The position numbers and the translations under genes were made by a program. From positions 62,001-126,000 of the forward strand of contig CANTFK010000085.1 of the NCBI GenBank assembly GCA_947646735.1: 64,000 nucleotides of DNA, written 5' to 3'. The stretch is from Peronospora farinosa (taxonomy: Eukaryota > Oomycota > Peronosporomycetes > Peronosporales > Peronosporaceae). Under the pieces are notes generated by a model. That model had not been told where the DNA came from. It saw only the letters and a list, made by a program, of their open reading frames with translations, and ran no database searches. Within the stretch, counting starts at the first letter, position 1, and the number at the start of each line of letters is the position of its first letter. Positions 1 to 10,539 of the stretch are shown piece after piece.

Positions 1-912
1 TCCGCGCCATCATTCAAGGGTCCCAGCAGCGAGGATCCTGCACCCACATCTGAGGGTCCCGGTAGCAAAGGTCCCAGCAGCAAGGATCCTGCACCAACAT
101 CTGAGGGTCCTGCCAGCCAGGGTCCCGCCCGTGATGATCCCCCCGACCGTAACATCCACGGCTCTTCCCTTCCTGGTTATGCGAAACCCAGCACGTTCGC
201 CGCGGAAGACGTTGCCCCCTGGTCGATTTCCCAGGTAGGGACCCTCGTTATCACCCAGCTGACGCCAGAGGATCTTTGGTCCAAGGTATCGCTTCCACTG
301 TCTTGGGTGGGTGCTTCTGAAAACCAGAAGCCCCGAAGTCCCCCAATCTGGAGCGAAGCCCTCATGAAGGACTCTCAACTTCAGCTTTTGATGGACTCAT
401 GTCCTTGGGCCCAGGGGGTCGTGACCGTAACCCCTATTTCTTTTCCAGTGTCCGGCTGGTGCAGTGACCTCGTGAAGCTCCATGATACTTACGTCGACGC
501 GTCACGCCAGAGTCTATGGGAAGACCGACACCGACTTCCTCTTTTTTCCGAACTCCGTACGGAGAGCCAATACGCCTCTCGGCTGTCCAATGCGAGGAAG
601 AAACGGCGGGCCAAGGCTGTGAGGGCTTGGATGGAAGTACTTGAGAAGGTCTTGGAAGGGATGAAGGCCGGTCAATGTGACCTCGACATTCTTCTTGACC
701 CCTACTTCCAGCCCATGATCCCGACCCGTCAGCTGACCGTTTGGTACCCAATCGTCACCACGGAGGATCCTCAGTTGAGTTTGTTGAGGGCTTTGCATAC
801 CGCAGACGACACTGCCCCCTGGCGCGTGTTCTATCGCAAGAACATTCAGGAACACCCCGCCTTCCAGGTCCCTCGTCTCTCTGGCAAATTTCGCCCGACC
901 AACGATGCATAA
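1..912 (+). CDS. Antisense third ORF of Gypsy element RE1, C-terminal 303 residues (open at left edge)
   Basis: The frame is open from base 1 to a TAA at 910-912, so the start lies outside the window. The first part is low-complexity and includes two 17-residue repeats rich in Gly-Pro-Ser-Ser and Pro-Ala-Pro-Thr-Ser-Glu (about residues 7-40). From about residue 140 there is a globular domain with PISFPVSGW, a basic KKRRAK stretch and the motif CDLDILLDPYF followed by VWYP. The same domain ends the antisense protein of RE-B (29,520-32,033), with matching PISFPLTGW and CDLDILLDPYF. It lies tail-to-tail with the RE1 pol relic on the minus strand, the same layout as in RE-B. No known family was recognised and function is unknown. 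The frame is free of stops although the neighbouring pol is badly broken. Confidence 0.7.
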   Translation, partial: SAPSFKGPSSEDPAPTSEGPGSKGPSSKDPAPTSEGPASQGPARDDPPDRNIHGSSLPGYAKPSTFAAEDVAPWSISQVGTLVITQLTPEDLWSKVSLPLSWVGASENQKPRSPPIWSEALMKDSQLQLLMDSCPWAQGVVTVTPISFPVSGWCSDLVKLHDTYVDASRQSLWEDRHRLPLFSELRTESQYASRLSNARKKRRAKAVRAWMEVLEKVLEGMKAGQCDLDILLDPYFQPMIPTRQLTVWYPIVTTEDPQLSLLRALHTADDTAPWRVFYRKNIQEHPAFQVPRLSGKFRPTNDA

Positions 913-1171
913 AATGTTTAACCAGCTAGCTTCCCACGTATCCGCAATAGTTGTTCTGCTCAAACGCTTTTCCCGTAACTTCAATTTCCTTTTCTTTGGG
1001 CCTATACCCCGGGGCCCCGGTACCCCAGTACTCTGGGCCTTTCACAATACTGCGCAATCTCTTTTGTGCTGTCGCACTCTCGAATATAATAACTTGACCC
1101 CCTTGTAAATGTATGACAAATACCGCCTCCTTCTTGCATCTTCTTGGCCTTCCCAAAATGAACTCTCCCCA
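913..1171. other. Spacer between antisense ORF and RE1 pol
   Basis: This 259 bp spacer lies between the convergent ends of the antisense ORF (plus) and the RE1 pol relic (minus). It contains a GGTACC-rich patch around 1,010-1,025 that resembles the family LTR vocabulary. I see no gene in it. It presumably carries the overlapping 3' ends or polyadenylation signals of the two convergent transcripts, which is inference. Confidence 0.4.
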
Positions 1172-4100
1172 CTACTCTTCATGACTCTGCATTGCCTCGA
1201 ATCGGTTCCGAGTAGCCTGCCTGCGCTCATAGTCCCTAAGCAATCCCCCGCAGTTGAGGTCCACCTCATCCACCCATGACGGGTCAGGATATTCTTTCCA
1301 TTGTACCAGGTATTCACACTGGATCCGTCCGTACCGAGTTTTCCTTCTCATACGTCTGTCTAGAATTTTCTCCACTTCGTATTCGTCATCTTCCAGTTTC
1401 GCGACCCAACTGTCTTCTGGCAATAGAACTTCTCAAAATCCACCCGGTTCGCTTCGTCTACCACCAACACCGTATCTGGTCTATTCGGGTATTGCCGGAC
1501 CAGCTTCAACTTCGAAATGTGTACCAACGGGTATAAGGTAGTCTGTTCCACTGATGTCGAAACGAACGGCATAGTCACCCACCAGTTCTCTCACTCGGAA
1601 CGGCCCATGCCATAGGTGTGCTAGCTTTCGCGCATAGCCCTCCTTGACCCGGTCCAAGTATAACCAGACTTGGGAATCCACCTCAATATGACCATCAACC
1701 ACCTCCTCATTGTAAGCCTGGGCTCGACTTTCCATCGCCAATCGTAATAATTCGTTGACCTGTTCTCTCACTCGGCGATACTGACGTTGCACGCTATATC
1801 GCCATCGGCGGGGTTCACATGCACGCCTCTTCGTGCTGCCCAACGGTATGGTAGCTTCTAGAGTAATTCGGGCATCCCCGCCATGTACCAAGAAGAATGG
1901 CCATTCCTTTTGGATCAGGTCCTGTGCCGTATTCAACGCTAAGTTGAGCCTTTCTGCATAGGCAATGGTGTGGGAGCGATCTCCAGGCGCGCATCCCAGT
2001 CTTTCTGGTTCAACTCTGACACATACATTTTGATGGAACGTGTAATAGTCTTACCATTCTCTCGGCTGTGCCATTGGCCTGTGGTCGATACGCCATAGTA
2101 GCCCGCTGTTTCTGCCCAATCATGCGGTTGAAGGTACACAAGAAATCTGACATGAAACTAGGTTCCCTGTCGTGACGGAGCGCCTCATTGGCCCCAAACC
2201 GACGGAACACGCACTCTTCGTATCCTTTCGTTACGTTACAGTTAGGGCCTTCCACGACGAGCTAGCCTTGGCAATCACATATCCAGTAAACAGGTCCACC
2301 CAAATCAACAGCTCCGTATTTACCTTTAACGACTTGAGCAACGATAGGATATGGTCCATCGCGATAACTTGGAACGGGTAGGTAGCTTGAATGTTTCCTG
2401 GGGTCCTCCCTCGCAAGTTGGGGCCACCTTTGCCAGTCTCACAGTCCACGCAAGTGCCAACATAGCGCTGAACACTCCGGAATAAGCCTTTCCAATGGAA
2501 ATGTTTCCGGATCCGTTGGTATGTACGGCCAATTCCCTGGTGTCCCCCTTTAGACTCGTATGGTAGTGGTGTAGAAAGACTTGTTGTAGACTTTCAGGTA
2601 TAACTAGCCGAATCAACCCATCACGGTCCGCGTCGATTGTTCCCTGGTAAGGGCATTACAAAAGAATTTCGTCATCATCCAAAGCGTAGCTCATCTCAAT
2701 CTTTCCACACGTAACTGCCACCTCTATCGATCAACTACTCCAATTACCCCGTAGGTATACTTTTAAATCACGTATCCACATCTCTTCATCTTAGGCTGCT
2801 GCAATTCGTTCGATCCTTATCCGTTGCACCACTTCCTCTTGAAAGACTTCCGTCGGTATTCTGGATAAGTCCCGGGATCTCGTAACAGCTGTAACTCGCA
2901 ATGCATGGTTCTAGTCCTTGGGTATAAAAAGCTCAGATAGACGGTTGATTGCTTCGAGGTCCTTGAACTCTTCTTCCGGCACTATATCGACACCCTGTTG
3001 CTGGTGCAAAGCCGCGTTAGCAAGTCGGTCTGAACTTTGGTTCCATTCGCGCTTCATGTGTAGAAACTCGTGAACAGGCCAGGACCTGAGTTTTTCCAGA
3101 GCCTTCGCCCGTCGTACTGTCAGGCCCTGCGCCTTACACTCGATTTCTCCTCGCACTGTCGCACGACCAGATTAGAATCTCCACATACCACCAGACGTCT
3201 ACGCTCCAGGTTCTACAGTAGAAGGAAGCCCAACAATAGGCCTTCATACTCTGCCTCATTTACCGTCGCTTCGGTCAAATATCGGGAAGCAGCGGAGACC
3301 ACCGTCCATTCCGGGAGTTTCCACACAATAGCACTGCAGGCCCCTCCTCTACGCTTAACTCGTGCAGACCCATCAAAACTGACCACATACAGGCTTTCCT
3401 CGGGCTCAACCGTAGGGGGAACCACCGTGATAGTTTGGCGGGGGTGTTTCCTAGGGGTAATTGAAGACAAGATGGAGTCCACGTTTTCGCGAGGAGTTAT
3501 GCTGGCTGCCAATGTCCCCAGTATTTAATCCTCGCCCCGCTTGCACTTAACCACTTCTAACGTCCATTGAGACAGGAGTGCAGCCCAATTTCCAAGGCGG
3601 CCCTGAAGACCTGGTGACCGGACCAACCACGCTAACGTGGAATGTCGATTTAGGACCTTGCTTGGACGGGTAGCCAGCAATTTATAGCAGAGGTCCAATA
3701 TCCGCAATAACGCTAACACTTCCTTGTCACCAAGCCATAATTAATATCATTCGGCTTCAATGTCCGACTTGTGAAAGTCACTGGCATATATACACCCTCA
3801 TACTTCTGTACAAGGGACACCGAGATGGCCCATTCGCTAGCATAGAGGCTCCCGGTCTGGATCGAAGTGGCGGAGGATTGGAGCAGTGGCGATCTTATTC
3901 TTTAACATAGCAAATGCTACCTGCACCCGGGCCCATCGGTCCTCCTCCTGGTCATCTCCCCGTATTTCCCCAGTCCTGCTTATCCGGTTTCGTAATACGT
4001 GATAATCTACTCCCCTTAGTTCGTACAGGATGGACGCATAAATGGCGTAGTCTTCCAGGAACCGACTGTAATAGTTGAGACTCCCGAGAAAAGACTGCAT

Positions 4101-5191
4101 AGCTTTCAGGGTAGTGGGTAACGGTAATTCCACCAAGGACTGAAGGTCTTTAAGGTGGGCCTCCAACCCTTTCGCCGATACTTGGTGGGAAAGGTAATCT
4201 ACCTTTTGACAGCCCCATGAGCTCTTGACCGCGCTGATTGATAAGTTCCACTTGTCACACACCTCCAAAAGTCGTTCTAATTTCACGCATAAGTCATCCC
4301 ATGACTCCGAGGTCACCAAAATGTCGTCGGTATAGGACCTACGTCCTAATATAGACTTCTTGAGGTCCACCTCGGAATGGCCTATTTTGAACAGGTCAAC
4401 CTCTTTCTCAGCGTTGAGCTTCGAGGAAATCGTTAGAAATCCATATAAAGCATTATCTAACAGCCGCTGATAGATCTGCGGCGCATTCTTTAGTCCAAAC
4501 GACATTCTTCTCCACTCGAACAACCCAAACGGAGTCACAAATGCCGAAATCAAACGATCCCTCTCAGTCATACTAACTACCCAAAAACACTGGCCATGTC
4601 AAGCGAGAAATACCATATCTTTGTCCAAATCTTTTAACAATTCGTTAACGAGAGGCATAGGGTACACCATGAGGCGTGTCAGCTCGTTCAACATACGGCA
4701 ATCGATACACAGCCTTATATCCACTCCATTCTTCTTGACGATGATCACAACCGGGCTGGCCCATGGGGAGGTAGAATTCTGGATGATCTTAGACGAAAGC
4801 AGGCCCTTGATTAGGTCCGACAGCTTCTTCCTAAACTATGGGGCCACTTTCCGTACACGTTTGGCGATAGGCCGTGCATTTCCAACATCGATGTCGCACA
4901 CCGCTCCTCGGGCTGCCGGGGGTAACGCGTTGCTTTTTCCCATCAACAGATGTCGTTTCTGCCAAATAATATGGCGGAGACGGTCCACTTCCTTTAAAGT
5001 TTCACCAGGGTCTGGCATCTGGAAATCTTTCAACGTGGCTTCGTCTGTAGAAGGGGCGACCCCAAGGATAATCGACCAGTTTTTGTCAATATCATCTGCG
5101 CATAGATTTCCACTATCGTGGACACAGACCTGGTCATCGGATATATTTTCCCGGCTTCATTGTCTTGTTGGCCCCTCCGTGATTGGACCTT
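1172..5191 (-). pseudogene. RE1 pol relic (Ty3/Gypsy chromovirus-like): RT, RNase H, integrase, chromodomain
   Basis: Read on the minus strand, conserved blocks occur in order. The pre-RT linker with RGAVCDIDVGNA is near 4,890-5,030. RT (3,840-4,870) has LDM-type motifs and YTDD where the family has YIDD. The degenerate RNase H tether is at 3,525-3,860 and the second RNase H (VVSFDGSAR, NEAEY) at 2,911-3,510. Integrase (1,940-2,640) has HYH and CxxC zinc ligands and the RHDREP/ERM core, and the chromodomain at 1,172-1,480 has WVDEVDLNCGG. Many stops and frameshifts break it, for example a TAA at about 3,525-3,527 and a frameshift near 3,156. The right end is cut at 5,191 by the LTR of RE-D, so gag and protease are not in the window. 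It is a dead copy. From about 2,240 to 3,720 it is nearly identical, inverted, to RE-D. Confidence 0.9.
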
Positions 5192-6176
5192 TGTGGTGAA
5201 GTGCCAGGGAAATTTAGAGTTTGAGGGAAATGGAACAGAGAGAAAGAGAATTTCTGGTCACTTCCCCGAGGGAGTGACCACGACCCGGCCTCGCGGATTT
5301 ACAACCACACACCAGGCCCCGCCTTATTAAGAATATAAGGACCCAGACGTGCGGAGTCAGCACAGGTCCCAGGCCCCGGAAACAGGTTCCAGGGTACCAG
5401 GGTAACAGGTCCCAGGGGTACCGGTACCAGGGCCCAGGGGTACCGGGGTACCGGGGCCCAATGTCCGAGGGTGCAGAATCGGTACACGGAATATCGAAGA
5501 GTACAGAAAGTACAGGTACCAAGGAGCCAATTCTTCTTCCAAGAGTCGACACGGGGCACTACCCAGATCAAAGGGTTAAGGTTAGGCAAGAAAAGCATAC
5601 AGAGAATAAGATAAGTAAACACACTCGAATTTGCATTACACGTGGCAGCTTTATGCGCCCCTTCTAAGCTTCTCCGTCGCTTCACCTCTTCCGGGCGGGA
5701 TACCTTTTGGCCCCCCAACGTCAGCAGGTGTTAGACGGCTCAAGCAACGCAAGTTGAACCTCAGGATAGTTGGCCTTAGGTGTCAAGTAAGTGTCAAAAC
5801 ACCCAACACCCGCTATAGGAAGCGGTTTCCCTACGGGGAACAACACAAAGGGGTCGAAAGACCAAGAAACCGTTAGCCACCGAAGGGGTACATAGTACCA
5901 GGTGCACTGCTCTCGACCCAGTCGATTGAGCCCAAGAAACCCTGGGCCCGAGTGAAGCATATCCACTCGTGGCCCCCAAGTCCCTCCATACAAGGACCAA
6001 GTCTTTAAGTCTTCTGCGTCTAACCGAGGAGAAAGACCAGCCAAGCCGACGGGTACACAAGGTGAGACCCAAGGTTGACACGACACGGTATCGGGGTACC
6101 CCCTCCGTAAGTCGGCAGTCCGGCGCTGTGTGTGTTTGTGGTTCTCTCACGTTGTTTGAGAATCCACTCCACTACA
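5192..6176 (+). repeat. 5' LTR of RE-D (LTR-a, 985 bp)
   Basis: The LTR begins TGTGGTGAAGTGC and ends CCACTACA, giving TG...CA ends. The flanking bases on the left (5,188-5,191) are cctt. It ends one base before the PBS (TGG) and the gag ATG. The same start and end words bound the LTRs at 7,572-9,416, 14,810-15,911 and 40,969-42,363. The U5 part holds the palindrome GGGGTACCCC at 6,093-6,102 and a splice-donor-like ACAAGGTGAG upstream of it. It is inserted inside RE1 pol. The matching right-hand TSD was not found, so the 3' side of RE-D has been rearranged. Confidence 0.85.
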
Positions 6177-7689
6177 ATGGTGCGCGTGCACGGATCTTCG
6201 GGAGTTGCGGTATTTCACCGTGAGTCCCACGAAGAAGAAAAGACATCGGTCAAGATGGACCAAGGGACAACCAAGACACTTGAACCCGGATCGCCAGTGA
6301 TTAAGAAGGAAAAAGGATCGGAGGACCTGCAGAGCCCGGGGAGGAGCTCCGCTATTGAGGTCAAGGTGGAATATGAAGAAAAACCACAAAATCCTCCCCC
6401 TTATGTCTTCGTTGAAGAAGACAACATGGGCCATAATAAATATTATGGTCCAGGGGTCCCAAGTTTGACAGCGAAAGCTAAAAAACAAGGGACCCCGAAA
6501 CAAGTCTCCCAACCTACCACTCAAGAGCCAAAGGTGCCCAAGAACAAGCAAAAGAAGCATACCAAGATGAAGGCACCAACAGGCGGAGACACGACGGACG
6601 AGTCGGGGGAGAGCCAAGGTGTGGCTAGTAAGGACTGGACAGAAGAAGATTTGGAAGAAGCCTACCATCGGAATAAATTGAAGAAGTTTCTTCGGAAGGA
6701 CCCGGTGATGAAGACGCTCAAGGTCAAGCTACTAGACCAGGTACATGGTCTGATAACGGCCCTGCCCATCGCAACAACAGACCTGGAGTTTCATAAGGCC
6801 CTGATGAACCTGCTACATGAAGCTGGGATGGCCGCTGGAAATTTTACGGCTTAGACCCTCTTTGATTTCAGTTTGAGACCTTGAAGAAGATCTTAGTGAC
6901 CCTGTATGGTCACCTCAAGACGTTAGTGGGAGAGTTCCCCCCAAAGGAAGTACCCTGTCAAGATGGAGGAGTAGTGGCTCCTGGCGTGGGATCTCCTGCT
7001 GGGTCACTCGATGAATCGTCACCAAGGTCTCAATATGAATCAGCCACCTCATCTATGATGTCGGCCTGATGGATACGGTGGACCAAATGCAATTGGGTCC
7101 AGCTGGTGCAGCGTTGTTAGAATCACGAGTTCGCGGAGCTGGCCATATGGACACAGCAACACCATGGGTCCAGCGCCAAGCACAGGAGGAGACGGAAGCC
7201 CGGTGCAAAGTGGAGCCAAGGTTGGTGGGGACAAAAACGCAGGAAACAAAGACTGAGTCAGTTCCCCCTAGCGCGCTCCAGTCGTACTTTGATAAGGCGA
7301 TGACCAAGTTCCTTGAAGAGAAAGGCTCCACAAAAGTTGCAGTGGACAGGGGACACACCACGAAGGGTCAAGGACTAGTTCATCCCAGGTCCTCCCAGCG
7401 AATCGAGCGCCTAGGACCACTAGGCGATATCCCTGATGTGGACATGGAGTCTGTGGGGTCAACCCATGATGAATACGACCCAGATGACTTGACGTTCCCG
7501 ATGACCTCAGCGCGAGCGACTGTGGCCGCGGCTACGGCAGGAGGACCCACTACTGTTGTTCCACACATTAGTGTGGTGAAGTGCAAGGAGAATCGGGGCC
7601 CAGGGTACCAAGGCCCCAGGGTACCAGGGTACAGGGGCCCCAGGGTACAAGGCTCCAGACCTCGCAAGGTCCCAAGGTTCAATCGAGGG

Positions 7690-7925
7690 TCACCAGGGAC
7701 AGGGCATCCAGTCACGAGGGACCGGAGTACTAGTCACCAGGGACAGGGTTTTCAGTTACCGGGGACAGAGATACCAGTTACCGGGGACAGGGCTTCTAGT
7801 AACCGGGGACAAGGGTATCAGTCACCAGGGACAAGGCACCAGGGAAAGGGGTACCAGTCAACGGGGACAGGGGTACCAGTCACCGGGGACAGGGGTACCA
7901 GTTACCGGGGACAGGGGTATCGAAC
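7690..7925. repeat. Minisatellite in LTR-b, GGGGACAGGG-type units
   Basis: Imperfect units of about 20-27 bp are built on CACCGGGGACAGGGGTACCAGTT-like sequence. They become more regular towards 7,860-7,925. LTR-a has no equivalent expansion here. Confidence 0.8.
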
Positions 7926-7987
7926 GTCCAGGGTCAAACGTACAAGGTTACCCTACCGGGCGCACACCAGGACCCGAAAGTGCCAGT

Positions 7988-8199
7988 GCCCCGAGGTGGT
8001 CCAAGGTCCTAAGGTCAAAGAAGGTACAAGGTATTTCAACGTGCAGAGTCGGTACAGGCCCCGAGGTGGTCCAAGGTTCTAAGGTCAAAGAAGGTACAAG
8101 GTATTTCAACGTGCAGAGTCGGTACAGGCCCCGAGGTGGTCCAAGGTCCTAAGGTCAAAGAAAATACAAGGTATTTTAACGTGCAGAGTCGGTACAGGC
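7988..8199. repeat. Three tandem copies of a 70-bp unit in LTR-b
   Basis: Units begin GCCCCGAGGTGG at 7,988, 8,058 and 8,128, giving a 70-bp period. The first two full copies differ by about one base; the third is more diverged near its end. Each contains GGTAC words and a piece (TGCAGAGTCGGTACA) that recurs once at 8,588. Confidence 0.9.
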
Positions 8200-8577
8200 G
8201 CCAAGGTCCAAGGGCACACGGTACAAGAGACCAGGGTACCAGGGTACAAGGTGCAGGGTACCGGGGTACCGAGGCCCAGGGTACAGGGTACAGGGCCCAG
8301 GGTATAGAGGCACAGAGGCCCGGGGTACCAGGGGTACAGGGACCCAGGGGCCCAGGGATACAGGGGCTCAAAGGGACCGGGGCCCAGGGGTACAGGGCCC
8401 CAGGGGCCCAGGAGTACAGGGGCTCAGGGGTACCGGGGCCCAGGGGCCCAGGGGTACAGGGGTACAGGGGCTCAGGGGTACAGGGGCTCAGGGGTACAGG
8501 GGCTCAGGGGTACAGGGGCTTAGGGGCTCAGGGGTACCGGGGCTCAGGGGTACCGGGGCCCAGGGGCCCAGGGGTAC
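8200..8577. repeat. GGTACC/GGGGTACAGGGGCTCA minisatellite in LTR-b
   Basis: This is a dense array of 10-18 bp units of the type CAGGGGTACAGGGGCT and CCAGGGGCCCAGGGGTAC. It is very G-rich on the plus strand and saturated with GTAC. It is a plausible source of length variation. A long plus-strand reading frame across it is a product of the repeat, not a gene. Confidence 0.85.
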
Positions 8578-10487
8578 CATCCGAGGGTGCAGAATCGGTA
8601 CACAGAATATCGAAGATTACATAAAGTACAGGTACCAAGGAGCCAGTTCTTCCTCCAAGAGTCGACACGTGGCACTATTCAGATCAAAGGATTAGGGTTA
8701 GGCAAGAAAAATCATACAAAGTATAAGGTAAATAAACACACTCGAATTTGCATTACACGTGGCAGCTCCAAGAGCTTCCTTCCAGCTTCTCCGCCACCTC
8801 ACCTATTATGGGCGGGATACCCTTTGGCCCACCGACGTCAGGTGAGGTGACGGCTCAAGCAACGCAAGTTGAACCTCAGGATAGTTGGCCTGAGGTGTCA
8901 AGACTCAAGTGCAAGCTTGTTTCGATCTACCTACCTGTTCCGGAGAAGGGATTTACTTTGGCCCCCCGTTGAAGACAGACGTGTGGTAAGATTCAAGCTC
9001 GAACGAACCCCAGGAAGTATTTTGGCCTGTAGGTTCGTACCCATTCTACGACCCGCTATAGGAAGTGGTTTCCCTACGGGGAACAAGAAAAGGGGTCGAA
9101 AGACCAAGAAACCGTTAGCCACCGAAGGGGTACATAGTACCAGGTGCACTGCTCTCGACCCAGTCGATTGAGCCCAAGAAACCCTGTGCCCGAGTGAAGT
9201 ATATCCACTCGTGGCCCCCAAGTCCCTCCATAAAAGACCAAGTCTTTAAGTCTTCAGCATCTAACGAGGAGAAAGACCAGCCAAGCCGACGGGTACACAA
9301 GGTGAGACCCAAGGTTGACGCGACACGGTATCGGGGTACCCCCTCCGTAAGTCGGCAGTCCGGCGCTGTGTGTGTTTGTGGTTCTCTCACATTGTTTGAG
9401 AAGCCACTCCACCACATTAGGGTATCGGCCTCGTCGGATCTGAACAAATTTAGCGGAAGGGACCACGATGAAGATCGTGCTAGAAGCTGGAGCACTAAGG
9501 TAAAGACGGCTTTCCTTCGAGACCAGGCACCAGACAGCGAGAAGTGTCTCATTTTTGGGTCCCTGCTCACAGGTCCAGCTCAGAATTGGTATCGACAGCT
9601 AGGTCGAACGGTACGCGTTGATTGGAAACTGCTTCTGCGAGAGTTCCAAGCACAATTTTGCGGCTTGGGGGTGTCGGTGGCCCGACAATATTATCAAGCC
9701 AGAAAGGAGCCGATGGGTCACCCTTGGAATATCTGTACCGTTTGAATGTGGAGGGGCTCAGGGCCAAGCTAGATATTAAGGGTGGACCCCCCAGTGTAAA
9801 GCGTGAACACGTGGACCATTACGTGGAATCCTTGGATGATCGAGAATTAGTGGACCAGCTTACATTGCTCAGACTTTCTGATGCAGATGACCTGGAGGAA
9901 GTCCTGCTGGCTCTTCAGAGAGCGAAGACGCGTCAAGGAAGGGTCTTGTTCGGTTCCAGCAAGTTTTGCCAGAAGGCCCCAACCACTCCAGACCACACCA
10001 AGAGTCAGCTGAGAAGACCCGTCCAAATCATCCGAGCCACTTCTGAAAGTGAAAATGACCAAGGGTCTAGCCTCAGTGGGTCTGAGGGAGAAGTTGACCT
10101 CAGAAGAATTTATGCGGCGGCGAGTAAACCTTACACTGGCACGGCGAGGAACGCAGATGCCTACCGGGATCATCAGGACCCAGACCCAGACCGAGGTCGA
10201 CGTATGGCAGAGGGACTTGGGCAAAAGGTGGTCCCAGAACCACCCGCGACAAAGTGTACCCATTGTGGGTCTAGGAAGCATGGGGATCTGGACTGTTGGA
10301 AGCGACTCGTTTGCGAGTGCTGTGGAAAAAAGGGTCACCTAGCCGACCACTGCCTGTTTGTGTGTCGCGGTTGTGGCAAGGTTCATGACGTCGGCAAGTG
10401 CCCGATGGAAGAGTTCTACAATCTAATTCGCCAGTGGTACAACCCGACCAAGCACGCGGGGCAGCTGCCCAAGGCGGCGGAGAAGAT

Positions 10488-10539
10488 GTTAAATTAGAAC
10501 GCTCGCCAGGTTTGAATCTGGTACGAGCCGAGCGTTCTA
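10488..10539 (+). promoter_or_regulatory. Gag-pol recoding signal of RE-D (slippery-like site plus stem)
   Basis: GTTAAAT (10,488-10,494) sits directly before the gag stop TAG (10,495-10,497). The sequence TAGAACGCTCG (10,495-10,505) pairs perfectly with CGAGCGTTCTA (10,529-10,539), an 11-bp stem. The enclosed part contains CCAG...CTGG around GTTTGAAT, like a tRNA T-arm. Pol follows in the -1 frame, and its protein sequence is conserved through the stem. The same arrangement is present in RE-B and RE-C. Confidence 0.7.

Larger units (their letters stand above)
7572..9416 (+). repeat. Solo LTR (LTR-b, 1,845 bp) inserted in RE-D gag
   Basis: The element starts TGTGGTGAAGTGC and ends CCACCACA. 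It is flanked on both sides by ttag (7,568-7,571 and 9,417-9,420), a clean 4-bp target-site duplication. Gag sequence is continuous across the insertion. There is no internal region, so it is a solo LTR left by LTR-LTR recombination. It is nearly twice the length of LTR-a because of internal minisatellites (7,690-8,577). The terminal 900 bp closely resembles LTR-a and includes GGGGTACCCC at 9,333-9,342. Confidence 0.9.
6177..10497 (+). pseudogene. RE-D gag relic, interrupted by a solo LTR
   Basis: The ATG at 6,177-6,179 starts MVRVHGSS, the same start as RE-B gag (MVRVPGSS). An in-frame TAG ends the first block at 6,854, and further frame changes follow before 7,069. The block 7,069-7,571 aligns with RE-B gag (QLGPAGAA, DVDMES, DPDDL). 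The solo LTR 7,572-9,416 then intervenes, and the capsid-like part resumes at 9,421 (KFSGRDHDEDRARSW, LLTGPAQNWY). A frameshift near 9,706 moves the remainder into another frame. Zinc knuckles at about 10,255-10,395 include CxxCxxxxHxxxxC copies. The stop is TAG 10,495-10,497 after EKMLN. It served as the structural polyprotein and is now non-functional. Confidence 0.88.

Noticed and set aside
7069..8082. 337-codon frame continuing through LTR-b minisatellite
   Set aside because: Only 7,069-7,571 is gag; the remainder is repeat sequence inside the solo LTR.
8136..8624. Gly/Pro-rich 162-codon frame
   Set aside because: Direct read-out of the GGGGTACAGGGGCT minisatellite, no start context or family.
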